From Acetobacteraceae bacterium (lineage in GTDB: Bacteria; Pseudomonadota; Alphaproteobacteria; Acetobacterales; Acetobacteraceae), in NCBI GenBank assembly GCA_027487385.1, contig JAIYDS010000235.1, positions 1-48,144 on the forward strand: a stretch of 48,144 nucleotides of DNA, in the 5' to 3' direction. Positions 11,601-17,395 of the stretch are shown piece by piece. The notes under the pieces were generated by a model. That model saw only the letters and a list, made by a program, of their open reading frames with translations, made no database searches and had not been told where the DNA came from. Each line of letters opens with the position of its first letter. Within the stretch, counting starts at the first letter, position 1. The translations under genes were made by a program, and so were the position numbers.

Positions 11601-13390
11601 CCACGGATGCCGGCGGGTTCTACCACTTCGGCAATCTCCGCCCGGGCACCTACAGCGTCGAGTTCGTGACGCCCGCGGGCCACACGCCGACGCTGCGCGA
11701 TGTCGGCGCCGATGCCAGCGACAGCGATGCGGGCGCGGGCGGCCGGACCGGCAGCTACACGCTGGTGCAGGACCAGGATCTGACGACGGTGGATGCCGGC
11801 TTCATTCCTGACGTGGTTGGTGCCTGCGACCTGCCGACCCGTCTGCTGACCTCGGGCAACGACAATGTCGTGGGCACGGCGGGCGCGGATCACATTGACG
11901 GGCTGGCCGGCAATGACGCGATCCAGGGCCTCGATGGCGATGACTGCCTGCAGGGCAATGACGGCGACGACGTGGCGCTGGGCGGCAATGGGAATGACAA
12001 GATCCAGGGCGGCAAGGGCAACGACAACCTGCACGGCAACAACGGCAATGACGTCATCTATGCCGGCGACGGGGATGACATCGTCGAGGGCGGTGACGGC
12101 AATGACTGGGAAGAGGGCGGCGCCGGCAACGACAACATGCAGGGTGAGCTTGGCGACGATACCGTGCTCGGCGGCTCGGGCAATGACACGATCGTCGGCA
12201 ATGAGGGCAACGACATCGTGGTCGGCGGCTCGGGCAATGACCTGATCGACGGCGGCGACAACAACGACACGATCGCGGGCGGCACCGATAGCGGCACGGC
12301 GCGGCTCGTGGCGGGCCGGATCACCAACCTGGTGGCGGGCGATGTGGTGATCGGCGGCGGCGGGGGTGACAACTTCGTCTACCAGCGCGGCGATGGGGTG
12401 GACCGCTTCGAAGGCTTCAACCCGGCCGAGGGGGATACGCTGACCATCTATGGCCATAGCGGCTTTGCGGCGGTGCAGAATGTGAATGGCCAGACCGTGC
12501 TCTATCTGGGCACGGACAGCGCCATCATCATGAACAGCCATTATCCCTTCACCAATCCGGCGGGCCCCTTCCCGGGCATCACCTTCGTGCCCGGCACGGC
12601 GGTGGCGCCGCTGCCGACGGAACGCGCCCCGATCCAGGGCGGCGTTGGGAATGACAACCTGACCGGCACCGCCGGGAATGACCGCCTGGAGGGTCTGCAG
12701 GGGAATGACACCCTCGCGGCTGGCGCGGGCAGCGACACGCTGGAGGGCGGCCTGGGCGACGACCTGCTGAATGGCGGCGCCGGCGGTGATGTGCTGGATG
12801 GCGGTGCGGGCGTGGACACGGCGAGCTTCGTTGGCGCCAGCAGCGCGGTGACGGCGAACCTGGCGACGGGCCTCGGCACACAGGGCGATGCCAATGGCGA
12901 CAGCTATGTGGGTATCGAGAACCTGGTCGGCTCTGGCTTCAGTGACCGGCTCACCGGCGATGGCGGCGCCAATCGCCTGGAGGGTGCCGCGGGCAATGAC
13001 ACGATCGTGGGCGGTGGCGGCAACGACACCATCCTGGGTGGCGCCGGGCGGGACTCGCTGACGGGTGGCACGGGCGCTGATCGCTTCGTCTGGAACGCGC
13101 TGAGCGAGAGCACGGCCGCCGCGACCGACCGTGTGGTGGATTTCGCCTGGGCGCAGGGCGATCTGCTGGACCTCTCCGCGATCGACGCCAACCTCGGCCT
13201 TGCGGGCGACCAGGCCTTCACGCTGGTGGCGGGAAATGTCTTCGCTGGCGGCGGCCAGGGCTCCATCCGTCAGTCGCAGAGCGGCGGCGACACCCGGATC
13301 GAGATTGACCAGGGCGATGGCGGCGCGGCCGAGGCGGTGATCATCCTGACCGGGTTGCACACCCTCGTGAACACCGACTTCGTGTTCTGA
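2624..13390 (+). CDS. Giant DUF11/SdrD_B/RTX surface adhesin-like protein
   Basis: A 3588-residue protein with no Sec signal. Residues 1 to about 185 are an N-terminal cap (MSARPIVSFLGGSALSA). From about 186 to 2025 there are some ten or eleven DUF11-type beta-sandwich repeats of 110-190 residues, recognised by starts such as PxxxKS/TK and the core (N/T)YxITVxxG. From about 2033 to 3065 there are nine SdrD_B-like repeats of about 115 residues with the signature IGDRVWxDxNGDGxQDxGE followed by GxYxFxxLxPGxYxV. From about 3078 to 3223 and again 3340 to 3400 come RTX nonapeptides (GGxGNDxxx). The C-terminal 160 residues resemble the M10/serralysin C-terminal domain and end in TLVNTDFVF, as in type I secretion substrates. 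The inferred role is calcium-stiffened adhesion or biofilm matrix. Start: GGAGG at 2611-2615, 8 bases before the ATG. No secretion ATPase, membrane fusion protein or TolC gene is present in the window. Confidence 0.9.
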   Translation: MSARPIVSFLGGSALSAPIGGLQTLTVRFDNVPDAAPGSNVGYSPYINLVLPTNGADGEGFGSAGATANDGVVFQGASYLGAPLEQWVLEFPAGGTVTHPFSKDAAGNPLIITGTPGETLVVLRLPFGSFTPDQTAADVQVKLQVSSSADLGAPLNVQASGGFAYGLDPLLNPSTDSPVFGPTTSLAITPTVIAVDVDYVGPEQETATGPSYPREWLVKALIADGQTMTGLTLRDSMPDGTFIKSVSIVNGTGTTFFDNATGEVRADFTGSYTGGVGGVPTLKIEFYVPEFLRDGVTPVLDPVTGAFRVLENNARLDATWDPTDSRDPIQVFALNPVGPEDVITAKSIAVQKSVTPLTTLKAGENLQWTLDGQVSNYFNMDDLILIDKLSDGQVFDASKPVTIEMEEGGSPIFSGTIASANIHVVRDPATGISTITFDVSQEMRDRGIDDVLNGRPGGIENKATVLVKFQSTIETTYISTAPAPSNEPLVDQGDPLSNGIDFGGVVDEHNNYKADDSGAGVTLPVSNVTKSIYAINGNTGFTPGPVSAGDAITFRLTLDMPLTGAHDVQLRDYLPLPVLRAISGMTFADVVSAATPGANQVKWGPDASYDSSGDPTTLPSISYDSASNELTFDFGDAVAPGNPASTIDLLFTVVVADEEFGDGLLLTNQVTSTETNSFGKEFQDNAIVQFVLGEPELNITKGVIADTNSAANLTRTAGPDGISFTAPGSSGNRFSGGVISSNALDNRLIDADLVGADAGDRVSFAIVVENTGSSLKGAFDVLIRDTLPAGFEVPAGGLNLRITDGAGNLIPFTIEGSSIFDPAGGIRLGDALNSGSIGAYSATSGDNIIVITYDLELVDNVAAFGADLTNTATIEHFAAMEGGIDRTDYTPAGDLTDTATVTTQAPRPIKAVFSTSESHTGHLAGNDSLTDATIGETVTYRITVTVPEGRMTDFRVEDWLPTSDANGGGVMEILDARFIGVTGLGGGSVFDTTPDIILSDSDGINGRDRATFVFGDVLNTANTLGTQPATVTLEVDARVKNVNANQRGDVLTNKVIVSAVNPNAPGNRTETTATTDIEVVGPNIVTDKTANVTAADAHDLINYTITVENRGVPAAGNAGGDFTARAWDVSIKDQLLDVLQDATVVGNVTITGVASGRITDVTAANLQDIDYLVDFLDPGEKVTVTFTVRVDGDADAGEKLDNTATGSGSSMDGTAPDDRTSTDDGTHTVTIRPPSVTKTIIATSNPDTRGPAAEGTTPLDRHDSGKPDLAIGEEVTYEIRVRLPEGDSPNLRIIDALEDGTGSRNGYLQLVPGSIEVISVGSALTTYSGGVIGAPTLDPTNTGNNGSNDTYTLNFGNVRNTLVNADTDAEVIVLRLKAIVTDVTANGDRDVLTNTASAQTGTAGSTPTSTSNNATVDVDVVEPFLVIDKSSTLAAPSQPLDAGALVNYSITIRHDANSDAPAYDLALTDLIPTGMVLVAGTLTASTGSISNVGNAISWSTDRYALGSATVTITYQARALDTVTPGQVLANTARLTYDTNPADPVNPAAPTAEEDLASRSYNIQDTESRTVVLAPTIDKSVIATGDANTGSSFGNASNPDAAPGETVTYRLTVTVGEGTQRLVVTDSLPTGLIFESASVESIGSTISGSSLNVGSAATTVSGGAYTFDFGTIVNLGDNDRDAGDTVTILVNARVATTATAGSTLTNTGRVETFAPGGGKPGLGSATDPAAIDIVRPDLVIAKDVAAGNGGDAGDLVTYQITLSHASGSSAAAYLVNLADVIPAGLTLVAGTATASRGTITEAGGNIGYTLNQFLLGDAPVIITYQARLAGNIVDGQAITNTASVTYSSAPILGASVTETDPATLTTDIVNTVVKTLVSTSLGATVGNAVGIGEEATFLVTATLGEGAQRIVLRDVLPEGLDLVSSELVSLGGITGSALNVGAAGTYDAATRTLSFNLGDIHNPFDNAITASDQVIFRVVARAADIVGNTAGKVLDNQGQVVSSAPVNPYAVAPGSSLTTVSENEAVTVVRASLGGIAFTDLNGNGQRQVGDTILAGITVTLLNADGSATGRTAVTGPDGSYLFDGLVPGSYRVRFDESAGNLRTLGNVNPDTTDSDADQATGITPVYTLANGDNVRNVDGGFYKLATIGDRVWEDMNGDGLQNDGATGIVGATVQLLNSSGSVIQTTTTGTDGFYQFTGLIPGDYAVQVLPAGFTASPRNANSNGSEATDSDVNATGRSDSFNLESNENEARLDAGFYKGAKLGGTLFEDVNGDGLQGGPGEGGISGRVVELLDSAGNATGRTAVTDGNGDYLFDNLAPGTYAVRFVPNAATPFTKANIGLNDGVDSDANTTTGKTANITLASGGDDRTLDAGVYRPATIGDRVFEDMDGDGFQDPGEPGLAGATVRLLNADGTPVSGVAPITTDATGSYSFTQLAPGDYRVEIIRAGYFPTLKDNAFDGVDSDIASNGRTDVVNLISGEIDNSVDGGLYRTATLGDRVWLDADNDGNQDAGEAGVAGVTVRLLRADGTPTGLTTTTNGSGNYSFTNLAPGDYRVEFVAPTNRAFGKQDQVADGLDSDVNSAGVTGIISLESGEIDNSVDAAIVELGNLAGRVWVDRDGDGLEEAGEAARSGITVRLLNADGTPTGRTTTTDVNGEYLFTEVVAGSYRVEFVIPPGLKLTLRDQGLNDTIDSDPNATSGITDPVSVFPATTTRDVDAGVYVPASLGDRVWHDLNANGVQDPGEAGLAHVTVRLLAADGVTVIASTTTNGSGNYSFGDLAPGQYGVRVERPSGYETSPIDQGGNDTTDSDANAAGVIAPTMIFSGDARTDLDAGLFQRVTIGDRVWMDSNGNGLQDPGEANAPGVTVQLRNTAGTVLATTATDASGNYSFANLLPGTYNVRFTAPGGTLFTTRDAGNDALDSDANTTNGTTGNITLTSGQTNNTRDAGLILAASIGDRVWADLDRDGQQDGEEPGIGNVTVRLLSAAGAVIATTTTDAGGFYHFGNLRPGTYSVEFVTPAGHTPTLRDVGADASDSDAGAGGRTGSYTLVQDQDLTTVDAGFIPDVVGACDLPTRLLTSGNDNVVGTAGADHIDGLAGNDAIQGLDGDDCLQGNDGDDVALGGNGNDKIQGGKGNDNLHGNNGNDVIYAGDGDDIVEGGDGNDWEEGGAGNDNMQGELGDDTVLGGSGNDTIVGNEGNDIVVGGSGNDLIDGGDNNDTIAGGTDSGTARLVAGRITNLVAGDVVIGGGGGDNFVYQRGDGVDRFEGFNPAEGDTLTIYGHSGFAAVQNVNGQTVLYLGTDSAIIMNSHYPFTNPAGPFPGITFVPGTAVAPLPTERAPIQGGVGNDNLTGTAGNDRLEGLQGNDTLAAGAGSDTLEGGLGDDLLNGGAGGDVLDGGAGVDTASFVGASSAVTANLATGLGTQGDANGDSYVGIENLVGSGFSDRLTGDGGANRLEGAAGNDTIVGGGGNDTILGGAGRDSLTGGTGADRFVWNALSESTAAATDRVVDFAWAQGDLLDLSAIDANLGLAGDQAFTLVAGNVFAGGGQGSIRQSQSGGDTRIEIDQGDGGAAEAVIILTGLHTLVNTDFVF
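3650..8690 (+). repeat. Block of alternating DUF11-type protein repeats
   Basis: Ten repeat units begin near residues 344, 525, 695, 907, 1082, 1234, 1423, 1574, 1735 and 1869 of the giant protein; an earlier unit near residue 186 is more diverged. In the second half two unit types alternate. One begins like VTKTIIAT or IDKSVIAT with a GETVTYR...TVxEG core. The other begins like FLVIDKS or DLVIAKD with an AGDLVTYxITLxH core. The units differ clearly in sequence, so this is old duplication rather than recent copy-number expansion. Confidence 0.75.
8711..11815 (+). repeat. Nine tandem SdrD_B-like repeats
   Basis: Unit starts lie near 8722, 9057, 9400, 9752, 10097, 10438, 10788, 11134 and 11475, a period of about 335-350 bases (112-117 residues). 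Each has a calcium-binding-like DxNGDGxQ loop, a GxYxFxxLxPGxYxVxF strand pair and a DSDxN motif. SdrD_B modules are known as stiff calcium-dependent stalk domains in Gram-positive adhesins; here they are attached to an RTX tail. Confidence 0.85.
11856..12820 (+). repeat. RTX (hemolysin-type calcium-binding) nonapeptide blocks
   Basis: The first block (about 11856-12290) has more than fifteen GGxGNDxxx-like units and the second (about 12640-12820) roughly six more. They are separated by about 110 residues with DNFVYQRGDGVDRFEGF, a short beta module typical of RTX proteins. A further short cluster follows at about 12940-13080. RTX blocks bind calcium outside the cell and drive folding during type I secretion. 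Confidence 0.9.
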
Positions 13391-13435
13391 GGCGGGACCT
13401 GGCGCGGGGGCGCTGGGCACCCACCGGATCAGAGG

Positions 13436-13466
13436 AAAGCCCCGGCGGGTGACTGCCGGGGCTTTT
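13436..13466 (+). terminator. Rho-independent terminator of the adhesin gene
   Basis: AAAGCCCCGGC (13436-13446) pairs with GCCGGGGCTTT (13455-13465) around an 8-base loop and runs into TTTT. It lies 46 bases after the stop codon. The stem is long, GC-rich and perfect. Confidence 0.9.
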
Positions 13467-13495
13467 CGGTGTCTGCCGCCTGCGATGCGGTCAAG

Positions 13496-13529
13496 AAAAA
13501 GGGCCCCCGGCGTGTCGCGCCGGGAGCCC
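13496..13529 (-). terminator. Rho-independent terminator of clpA
   Basis: Read on the minus strand, the stem GGGCTCCCGGCG/CGCCGGGGGCCC (one mismatch) has a 5-base loop and is followed by TTTTTCTT. It lies 28 bases past the clpA stop. With the plus-strand terminator at 13436-13466 it insulates the convergent adhesin and clpA genes. Confidence 0.85.
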
Positions 13530-13556
13530 CTAAAGCTCCGTGCCGGGTCGAGCGGC

Positions 13557-15911
13557 CTATTCGGCCGTCGCTTCCGGCTCCTTCTCCGCCTCGCCATCGC
13601 CTTCCGGCTTGGGCAAGGCGGCAGGCGGCGTCTCCGCGATGTCGAAGCTGAGCACGCCGTCCAGCAGGTTCACCTTGACCGCGCCGCCCTTCACCAGCTT
13701 GCCGAAGAGCAGTTCCTCGGCGAGCGGCTTCTTGATGTGCTCCTGGATCACGCGGGCCAGCGGCCGCGCGCCATAAAGCGGGTCATAGCCACGCTCGGCC
13801 AGCCATTCCTTGGCGGCCGAAGACAGCTCGATGGTGACGTTGCGATCCGCGAGCTGGGCTTCCAGCTGCATCACGAACTTCTCCACCACCTGCGCCACGA
13901 TCTCGGGCGAGAGACCGGCGAAGGGGATCACCGCATCCAGCCGGTTGCGGAATTCCGGCGTGAACATCCGCTTCACCGCCTCCTCATCCTCGCCCTTGCG
14001 GACCTCGCTGCCGAAGCCGATGGCGGCCTTCTGCATGTCGGCGGCGCCCGCATTGGTCGTCATGATGAGGATGACGTTGCGGAAATCCACGGTCTTGCCG
14101 TTGTGATCCGTCAGCTTCCCGTGATCCATCACCTGCAGCAGGATCGCGTAGAGATCCGGATGCGCCTTCTCGATCTCGTCCAGCAGCAGCACGCAATGCG
14201 GATGCTGGTCGATGCCGTCGGTCAGCAGGCCGCCCTGGTCGAAGCCGACATAGCCTGGAGGGGCTCCGATCAACCGAGAGACCGAGTGCCGCTCCATGTA
14301 TTCCGACATGTCGAAGCGCAGCAGCTCGATGCCGAGCGTCTTGGACAGCTGCTTGGCCACCTCCGTCTTGCCGACGCCGGTGGGGCCGCTGAACAGGTAG
14401 TTGCCGATCGGCTTTTCCGGGTCGCGCAGGCCGGCGCGGCTGAGCTTGATCGCCGCCGAAAGCGCCTCGATGGCGCGATCCTGGCCGAAGACCATGCCCT
14501 TGAGGTCGCGCTCCAGGGTGCGAAGCGTCTCCTTGTCGTCGGCCGAGACGGATTTGGGGGGAATGCGGGCGATCTTCGCCACCACCTCCTCCACATCCTT
14601 CAGGGTCACGGTCTTCTTGCGCTTGTTCTCCGGCACCAGCATGCGCGAGGCGCCCACTTCGTCGATCACGTCGATCGCCTTGTCGGGCAGCTTGCGGTCA
14701 TGGATGTACTTGGCCGAGAGCTCCACCGCGGCGCGGATGGCTTCCGGCGTGTACTTCACCTTGTGGTGCTTCTCGTAATTGGTCTTGAGCCCCTGGAGGA
14801 TCTTGACCGTGTCCTCGATCGAGGGCTCGTTCACGTCGATCTTCTGGAAGCGCCGCACCAAAGCGCGGTCCTTCTCGAAGTGGTTGCGGTATTCCTTATA
14901 GGTGGTGGAACCGACGCAACGCAGCGTGCCCTGCGCGAGTGCGGGCTTGAGCAGGTTGGAGGCGTCCATCGCGCCGCCGGAGGTGGCGCCGGCGCCGATC
15001 ACCGTGTGGATCTCGTCAATGAAGAGGATGGAGCCCGGCTGGGCCTCCAGCTCATTCACCACGGCCTTCAGCCGCTCCTCGAAATCGCCGCGGTAGCGGG
15101 TGCCGGCGAGCAGGCTGCCCATGTCCAGCGAATAGATGGTGGATTTGGCCAGCACCTCCGGCACGTCGCCCTCGACGATGCGCTTGGCCAGGCCCTCGGC
15201 GATGGCCGTTTTGCCCACACCCGGGTCACCCACATAGAGCGGGTTGTTCTTGGTGCGGCGGCAGAGGATCTGGATCGTGCGCTCGATCTCGTGATCGCGG
15301 CCGATCAGCGGATCGATCTTGCCGGCCTGGGCGCGCTTGTTGAGGTTCACGCAATAGGTGCTGAGCGCATCCTGGTTGCGGTTGCCGCCACGCGGCTTTT
15401 CCTCGCGCTCTTCCTTGCCGGCATTCTCCTCCGGCGTCGGTGCCTGGCCCTGGACGGGGCGGGGCTGCGAGCGGCCGGGGGCCTTGGCGATGCCATGGCT
15501 GATGAAGTTCACGGCATCCAGGCGCGTCATGTCCTGCAGCTGAAGGAAATAGACGGCATGGCTCTCGCGCTCACTGAACAGGGCAACGAGCACATTGGCG
15601 CCCGTCACCTCGTCGCGGCCGGAGGATTGCACATGGATGGCGGCGCGCTGCACCACGCGCTGGAAGCCCGCGGTGGGCTTCGGATCGCCGGTGCGGTCGC
15701 TGACCAGGCCGGCCAGGTCCTTGTCGAGGAACTCGGTGAGCTCCCGCTTCAGCCGGTCCACATCCACGCCGCAGGCCCGCAGCACGGTGGTGGCATCGGC
15801 ATCCTCGCCCAGGGCGAGGAGCAGGTGTTCGAGGGTGGCATATTCATGGCGGCGGTCATTGGCGAGGCCAAGCGCGCGATGGAGCGTCTGCTCAAGGTTG
15901 CGGGACAGCAT
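13557..15911 (-). CDS. clpA: ClpA, ATPase subunit of the ClpAP protease
   Basis: A Hsp100 unfoldase of 784 residues, close to the usual ClpA length. The N domain (1-145, starting [18 protein letters not shown]) carries the double helical repeats that dock ClpS. A charged linker with EERE and PRGGN follows. AAA1 has Walker [10 protein letters not shown] near residue 229 and Walker [15 protein letters not shown] near 293. AAA2 has Walker [10 protein letters not shown] near 509 and Walker [13 protein letters not shown] near 576. The loop AAIGFG near 630 corresponds to the IGL/IGF loop that binds ClpP. The C-terminal tail is Glu/Ala/Pro-rich. The ATG at 15911 is preceded by GGGAG. clpS lies just upstream on the same strand, the usual alphaproteobacterial order, so the two may be co-expressed. 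clpP is not in the window. Confidence 0.97.
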   Translation of the reverse strand: MLSRNLEQTLHRALGLANDRRHEYATLEHLLLALGEDADATTVLRACGVDVDRLKRELTEFLDKDLAGLVSDRTGDPKPTAGFQRVVQRAAIHVQSSGRDEVTGANVLVALFSERESHAVYFLQLQDMTRLDAVNFISHGIAKAPGRSQPRPVQGQAPTPEENAGKEEREEKPRGGNRNQDALSTYCVNLNKRAQAGKIDPLIGRDHEIERTIQILCRRTKNNPLYVGDPGVGKTAIAEGLAKRIVEGDVPEVLAKSTIYSLDMGSLLAGTRYRGDFEERLKAVVNELEAQPGSILFIDEIHTVIGAGATSGGAMDASNLLKPALAQGTLRCVGSTTYKEYRNHFEKDRALVRRFQKIDVNEPSIEDTVKILQGLKTNYEKHHKVKYTPEAIRAAVELSAKYIHDRKLPDKAIDVIDEVGASRMLVPENKRKKTVTLKDVEEVVAKIARIPPKSVSADDKETLRTLERDLKGMVFGQDRAIEALSAAIKLSRAGLRDPEKPIGNYLFSGPTGVGKTEVAKQLSKTLGIELLRFDMSEYMERHSVSRLIGAPPGYVGFDQGGLLTDGIDQHPHCVLLLDEIEKAHPDLYAILLQVMDHGKLTDHNGKTVDFRNVILIMTTNAGAADMQKAAIGFGSEVRKGEDEEAVKRMFTPEFRNRLDAVIPFAGLSPEIVAQVVEKFVMQLEAQLADRNVTIELSSAAKEWLAERGYDPLYGARPLARVIQEHIKKPLAEELLFGKLVKGGAVKVNLLDGVLSFDIAETPPAALPKPEGDGEAEKEPEATAE

Positions 15912-16052
15912 GGATCAACGCTCCCACTGGAGATGGCCAGAGCCGAGGATCGGTTCGTGGCAGATGGATGATGATGTGGTGGCGCTCCCTTGCCGTCACA
16001 CCCCGGTCGCCATGTCAAAATTGTCATGCCGGCCGGTCATTGGTTCTGCAGT

Positions 16053-16382
16053 CTACTCTTTCTCGATGGTGCATTGCAGCGGATGCTGGTTCTGGCGGGC
16101 CAGATCCATCACCTGCGTCACCTTCGTCTCGGCGACTTCGTAGGTATAGACACCGCAGACGCCGACTCCGCGGCGGTGGACATGCATCATGATACGCGTG
16201 GCTTCGTCGCGATTCTTCTGAAAAAAGCGTTCGAGCACATGAACCACGAATTCCATGGGCGTGTAGTCGTCATTCAGCATGAGGACCTTGTACATCGCCG
16301 GCTTCTTGGTCTTGGGGCGCGGCTTGACGACGACGCCCGTGTTGGGGCCGCCATCGCCGTCGCGCTTGTCCGGGTCGGACAT
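16053..16382 (-). CDS. clpS: ClpS, N-end-rule adaptor of ClpAP
   Basis: A small adaptor (109 residues from this start) that delivers N-degron substrates to the ClpA N domain. The core is clear: [20 protein letters not shown] with the substrate-pocket Asn-Asp-Asp, then [21 protein letters not shown] and a C terminus ending CTIEKE. The frame stays open upstream to 16526, but that extension overlaps sequence near the phasin terminator and does not resemble ClpS. ATGs at 16397, 16400 and 16418 are alternatives; 16382 ([12 protein letters not shown]) gives the normal family length, though no start has a strong Shine-Dalgarno. The gap to clpA is 141 bases. Confidence 0.93.
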   Translation of the reverse strand: MSDPDKRDGDGGPNTGVVVKPRPKTKKPAMYKVLMLNDDYTPMEFVVHVLERFFQKNRDEATRIMMHVHRRGVGVCGVYTYEVAETKVTQVMDLARQNQHPLQCTIEKE

Positions 16383-16524
16383 GGTGATCGGGGTCATCAT
16401 ACGGTTCCGGTGGTCCATCACTCTGCTTCGGTCGCGGGGGTTCGGTCGCGGGTCATCTGGCACAGGATATCGGTTGCCGAGGCTCCACGGGAAGGGGTTC
16501 GCTGCATCCGGCTGCGGAATGTCC

Positions 16525-16561
16525 AAAAGGAAAGGGCCCGGCCGTCGAAACGGCCGGGCCC
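16525..16561 (-). terminator. Rho-independent terminator of the phasin gene, TTCG tetraloop
   Basis: A perfect 12-base stem, GGGCCCGGCCGT/ACGGCCGGGCCC, closes a TTCG loop when read on the minus strand (16534-16561) and is followed by TTTCCTTTT. It lies 53 bases after the phasin stop and separates phasin transcription from clpS. Confidence 0.85.
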
Positions 16562-16614
16562 CAATCCGGGCGGGGGCGCGGAAACGCCCCGTTCATGGCA
16601 GCTCGGGGCGCGAA

Positions 16615-17121
16615 TTACGCCGCGATCGGCTTGGCCATCTTCTCCATGGCCAGCGTCATGCGGGCGGAGATCGGCTCGATCGAGGTCTCGGCCAGCTTCA
16701 GCGCGGCTTCCGAGATCTTCGTCGTGTCGTTCACGGCGCGCTCGAAGGCGGTCTTGGTGAAGGTCGCCTGGAAGTCGGCGGCGTCCTTGAGGGACTTCAT
16801 CGTGGACATCGCCTTCACGCCCTCGATGGCGTGCTCGGAGAGGGCCTGGAACATCGCCATGGTCTGGCGGGACAGGTCCTGCACGCCGGTCACGTAGAGC
16901 TGCGAGGCCTTGGTGATGGCTTCGAGGTTGCCGCGGCCGAACTCGGCGGCCTCTTCGGCGGCCTTCAGCATGTCGCCCGCGGTCTTGTTGGCGGTCTCCA
17001 TGGTCTTCTCGACGGCAACGCGGGCCTGGGCCGTGCTGTCCTCGACGATCTTCTTCGCCTGGGCGGCGCCGGTCTGGGCGGCCTGGGTCATCGCCTTCTT
17101 CATGTCTGCCTGGGTGGCCAT
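16615..17121 (-). CDS. Phasin family protein
   Basis: A 168-residue, all-helical, Ala/Lys/Glu-rich protein (MATQADMKKAMTQAAQ) with the phasin pattern: amphipathic helices, no signal peptide, and stretches such as AEFGRGNLEAITKASQLYV and FERAVNDTTKISEAALKLAE. Phasins coat polyhydroxyalkanoate granules and control their size and number. The frame is open upstream to 17154, but AGAAGG lies about 9 bases before the ATG at 17121, which also gives the conserved MATQ-type N terminus. No PHA synthase gene is adjacent. The upstream region carries a promoter and two TGC/GCA palindromes (listed separately) that fit control by the PHA-sensing repressor PhaR, supporting a true granule role rather than a general coiled-coil protein. 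Confidence 0.9.
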   Translation of the reverse strand: MATQADMKKAMTQAAQTGAAQAKKIVEDSTAQARVAVEKTMETANKTAGDMLKAAEEAAEFGRGNLEAITKASQLYVTGVQDLSRQTMAMFQALSEHAIEGVKAMSTMKSLKDAADFQATFTKTAFERAVNDTTKISEAALKLAETSIEPISARMTLAMEKMAKPIAA

Positions 17122-17190
17122 TTTCATCATCCTTCTGAATGGCCGCTCCGGCACCCCCAGAGAGAGGGGGAAGGGCGGAGAGCCGTGGTT

Positions 17191-17205
17191 TGCTGCAATG
17201 CAGCA
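17191..17205 (-). promoter_or_regulatory. PhaR-type operator at the phasin transcription start
   Basis: TGCTGCAATGCAGCA is a perfect 15-base palindrome with seven-base arms. It contains CTGC-N3-GCAG exactly, the element reported for PhaR in Rhodobacter sphaeroides upstream of its phasin gene. It covers the predicted start of transcription (about 17206), so PhaR bound here would block initiation. Confidence 0.7.
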
Positions 17206-17212
17206 TGAAGCC

Positions 17213-17241
17213 TATCTAGGGACCTGCCGGGCCCGATGCAA
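17213..17241 (-). promoter_or_regulatory. Sigma70-like promoter of the phasin gene
   Basis: On the minus strand, TTGCAT (17241-17236) is followed after exactly 17 bases by TAGATA (17218-17213). It lies between the two palindromes at 17191-17205 and 17245-17267. Confidence 0.6.
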
Positions 17242-17244
17242 GCA

Positions 17245-17267
17245 CTTTTTGTGCGGTGCACAAAAAG
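17245..17267. promoter_or_regulatory. Second TGC-N3-GCA palindrome upstream of the phasin promoter
   Basis: CTTTTTGTGC (17245-17254) and GCACAAAAAG (17258-17267) are perfect ten-base arms around GGT. The centre TGC-GGT-GCA resembles the proximal PhaR-type site, and the dyad ends three bases upstream of the -35. It could also fold as a hairpin, but it is not located at a gene end. It lies in the divergent region shared with the carboxypeptidase gene at 17396. Confidence 0.55.
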
Positions 17268-17395
17268 CCTTTTGGCCGCCTGACGCGCGAAACGGATGGA
17301 CAAACGGCCGCGTGACTGTTTCTTTGCCGCCAGAGCGTCAAGCGTTTCGACTGAGCCTTGGGGGAGGCGACACCGAAACGTGCTGGGGACCATGA

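Noticed and set aside
2489-13597. 3702-codon open frame on the minus strand
   Set aside because: It lies in exact codon register opposite the adhesin gene, its translation is Ala/Arg/Gly/Val/Asp/His-rich without domains, it has no ribosome binding site, and it overruns two terminators.
16383-16526. N-terminal extension of clpS
   Set aside because: The extra 48 residues are Pro/Arg-rich, unlike ClpS, and approach the phasin terminator; internal starts give the normal length.
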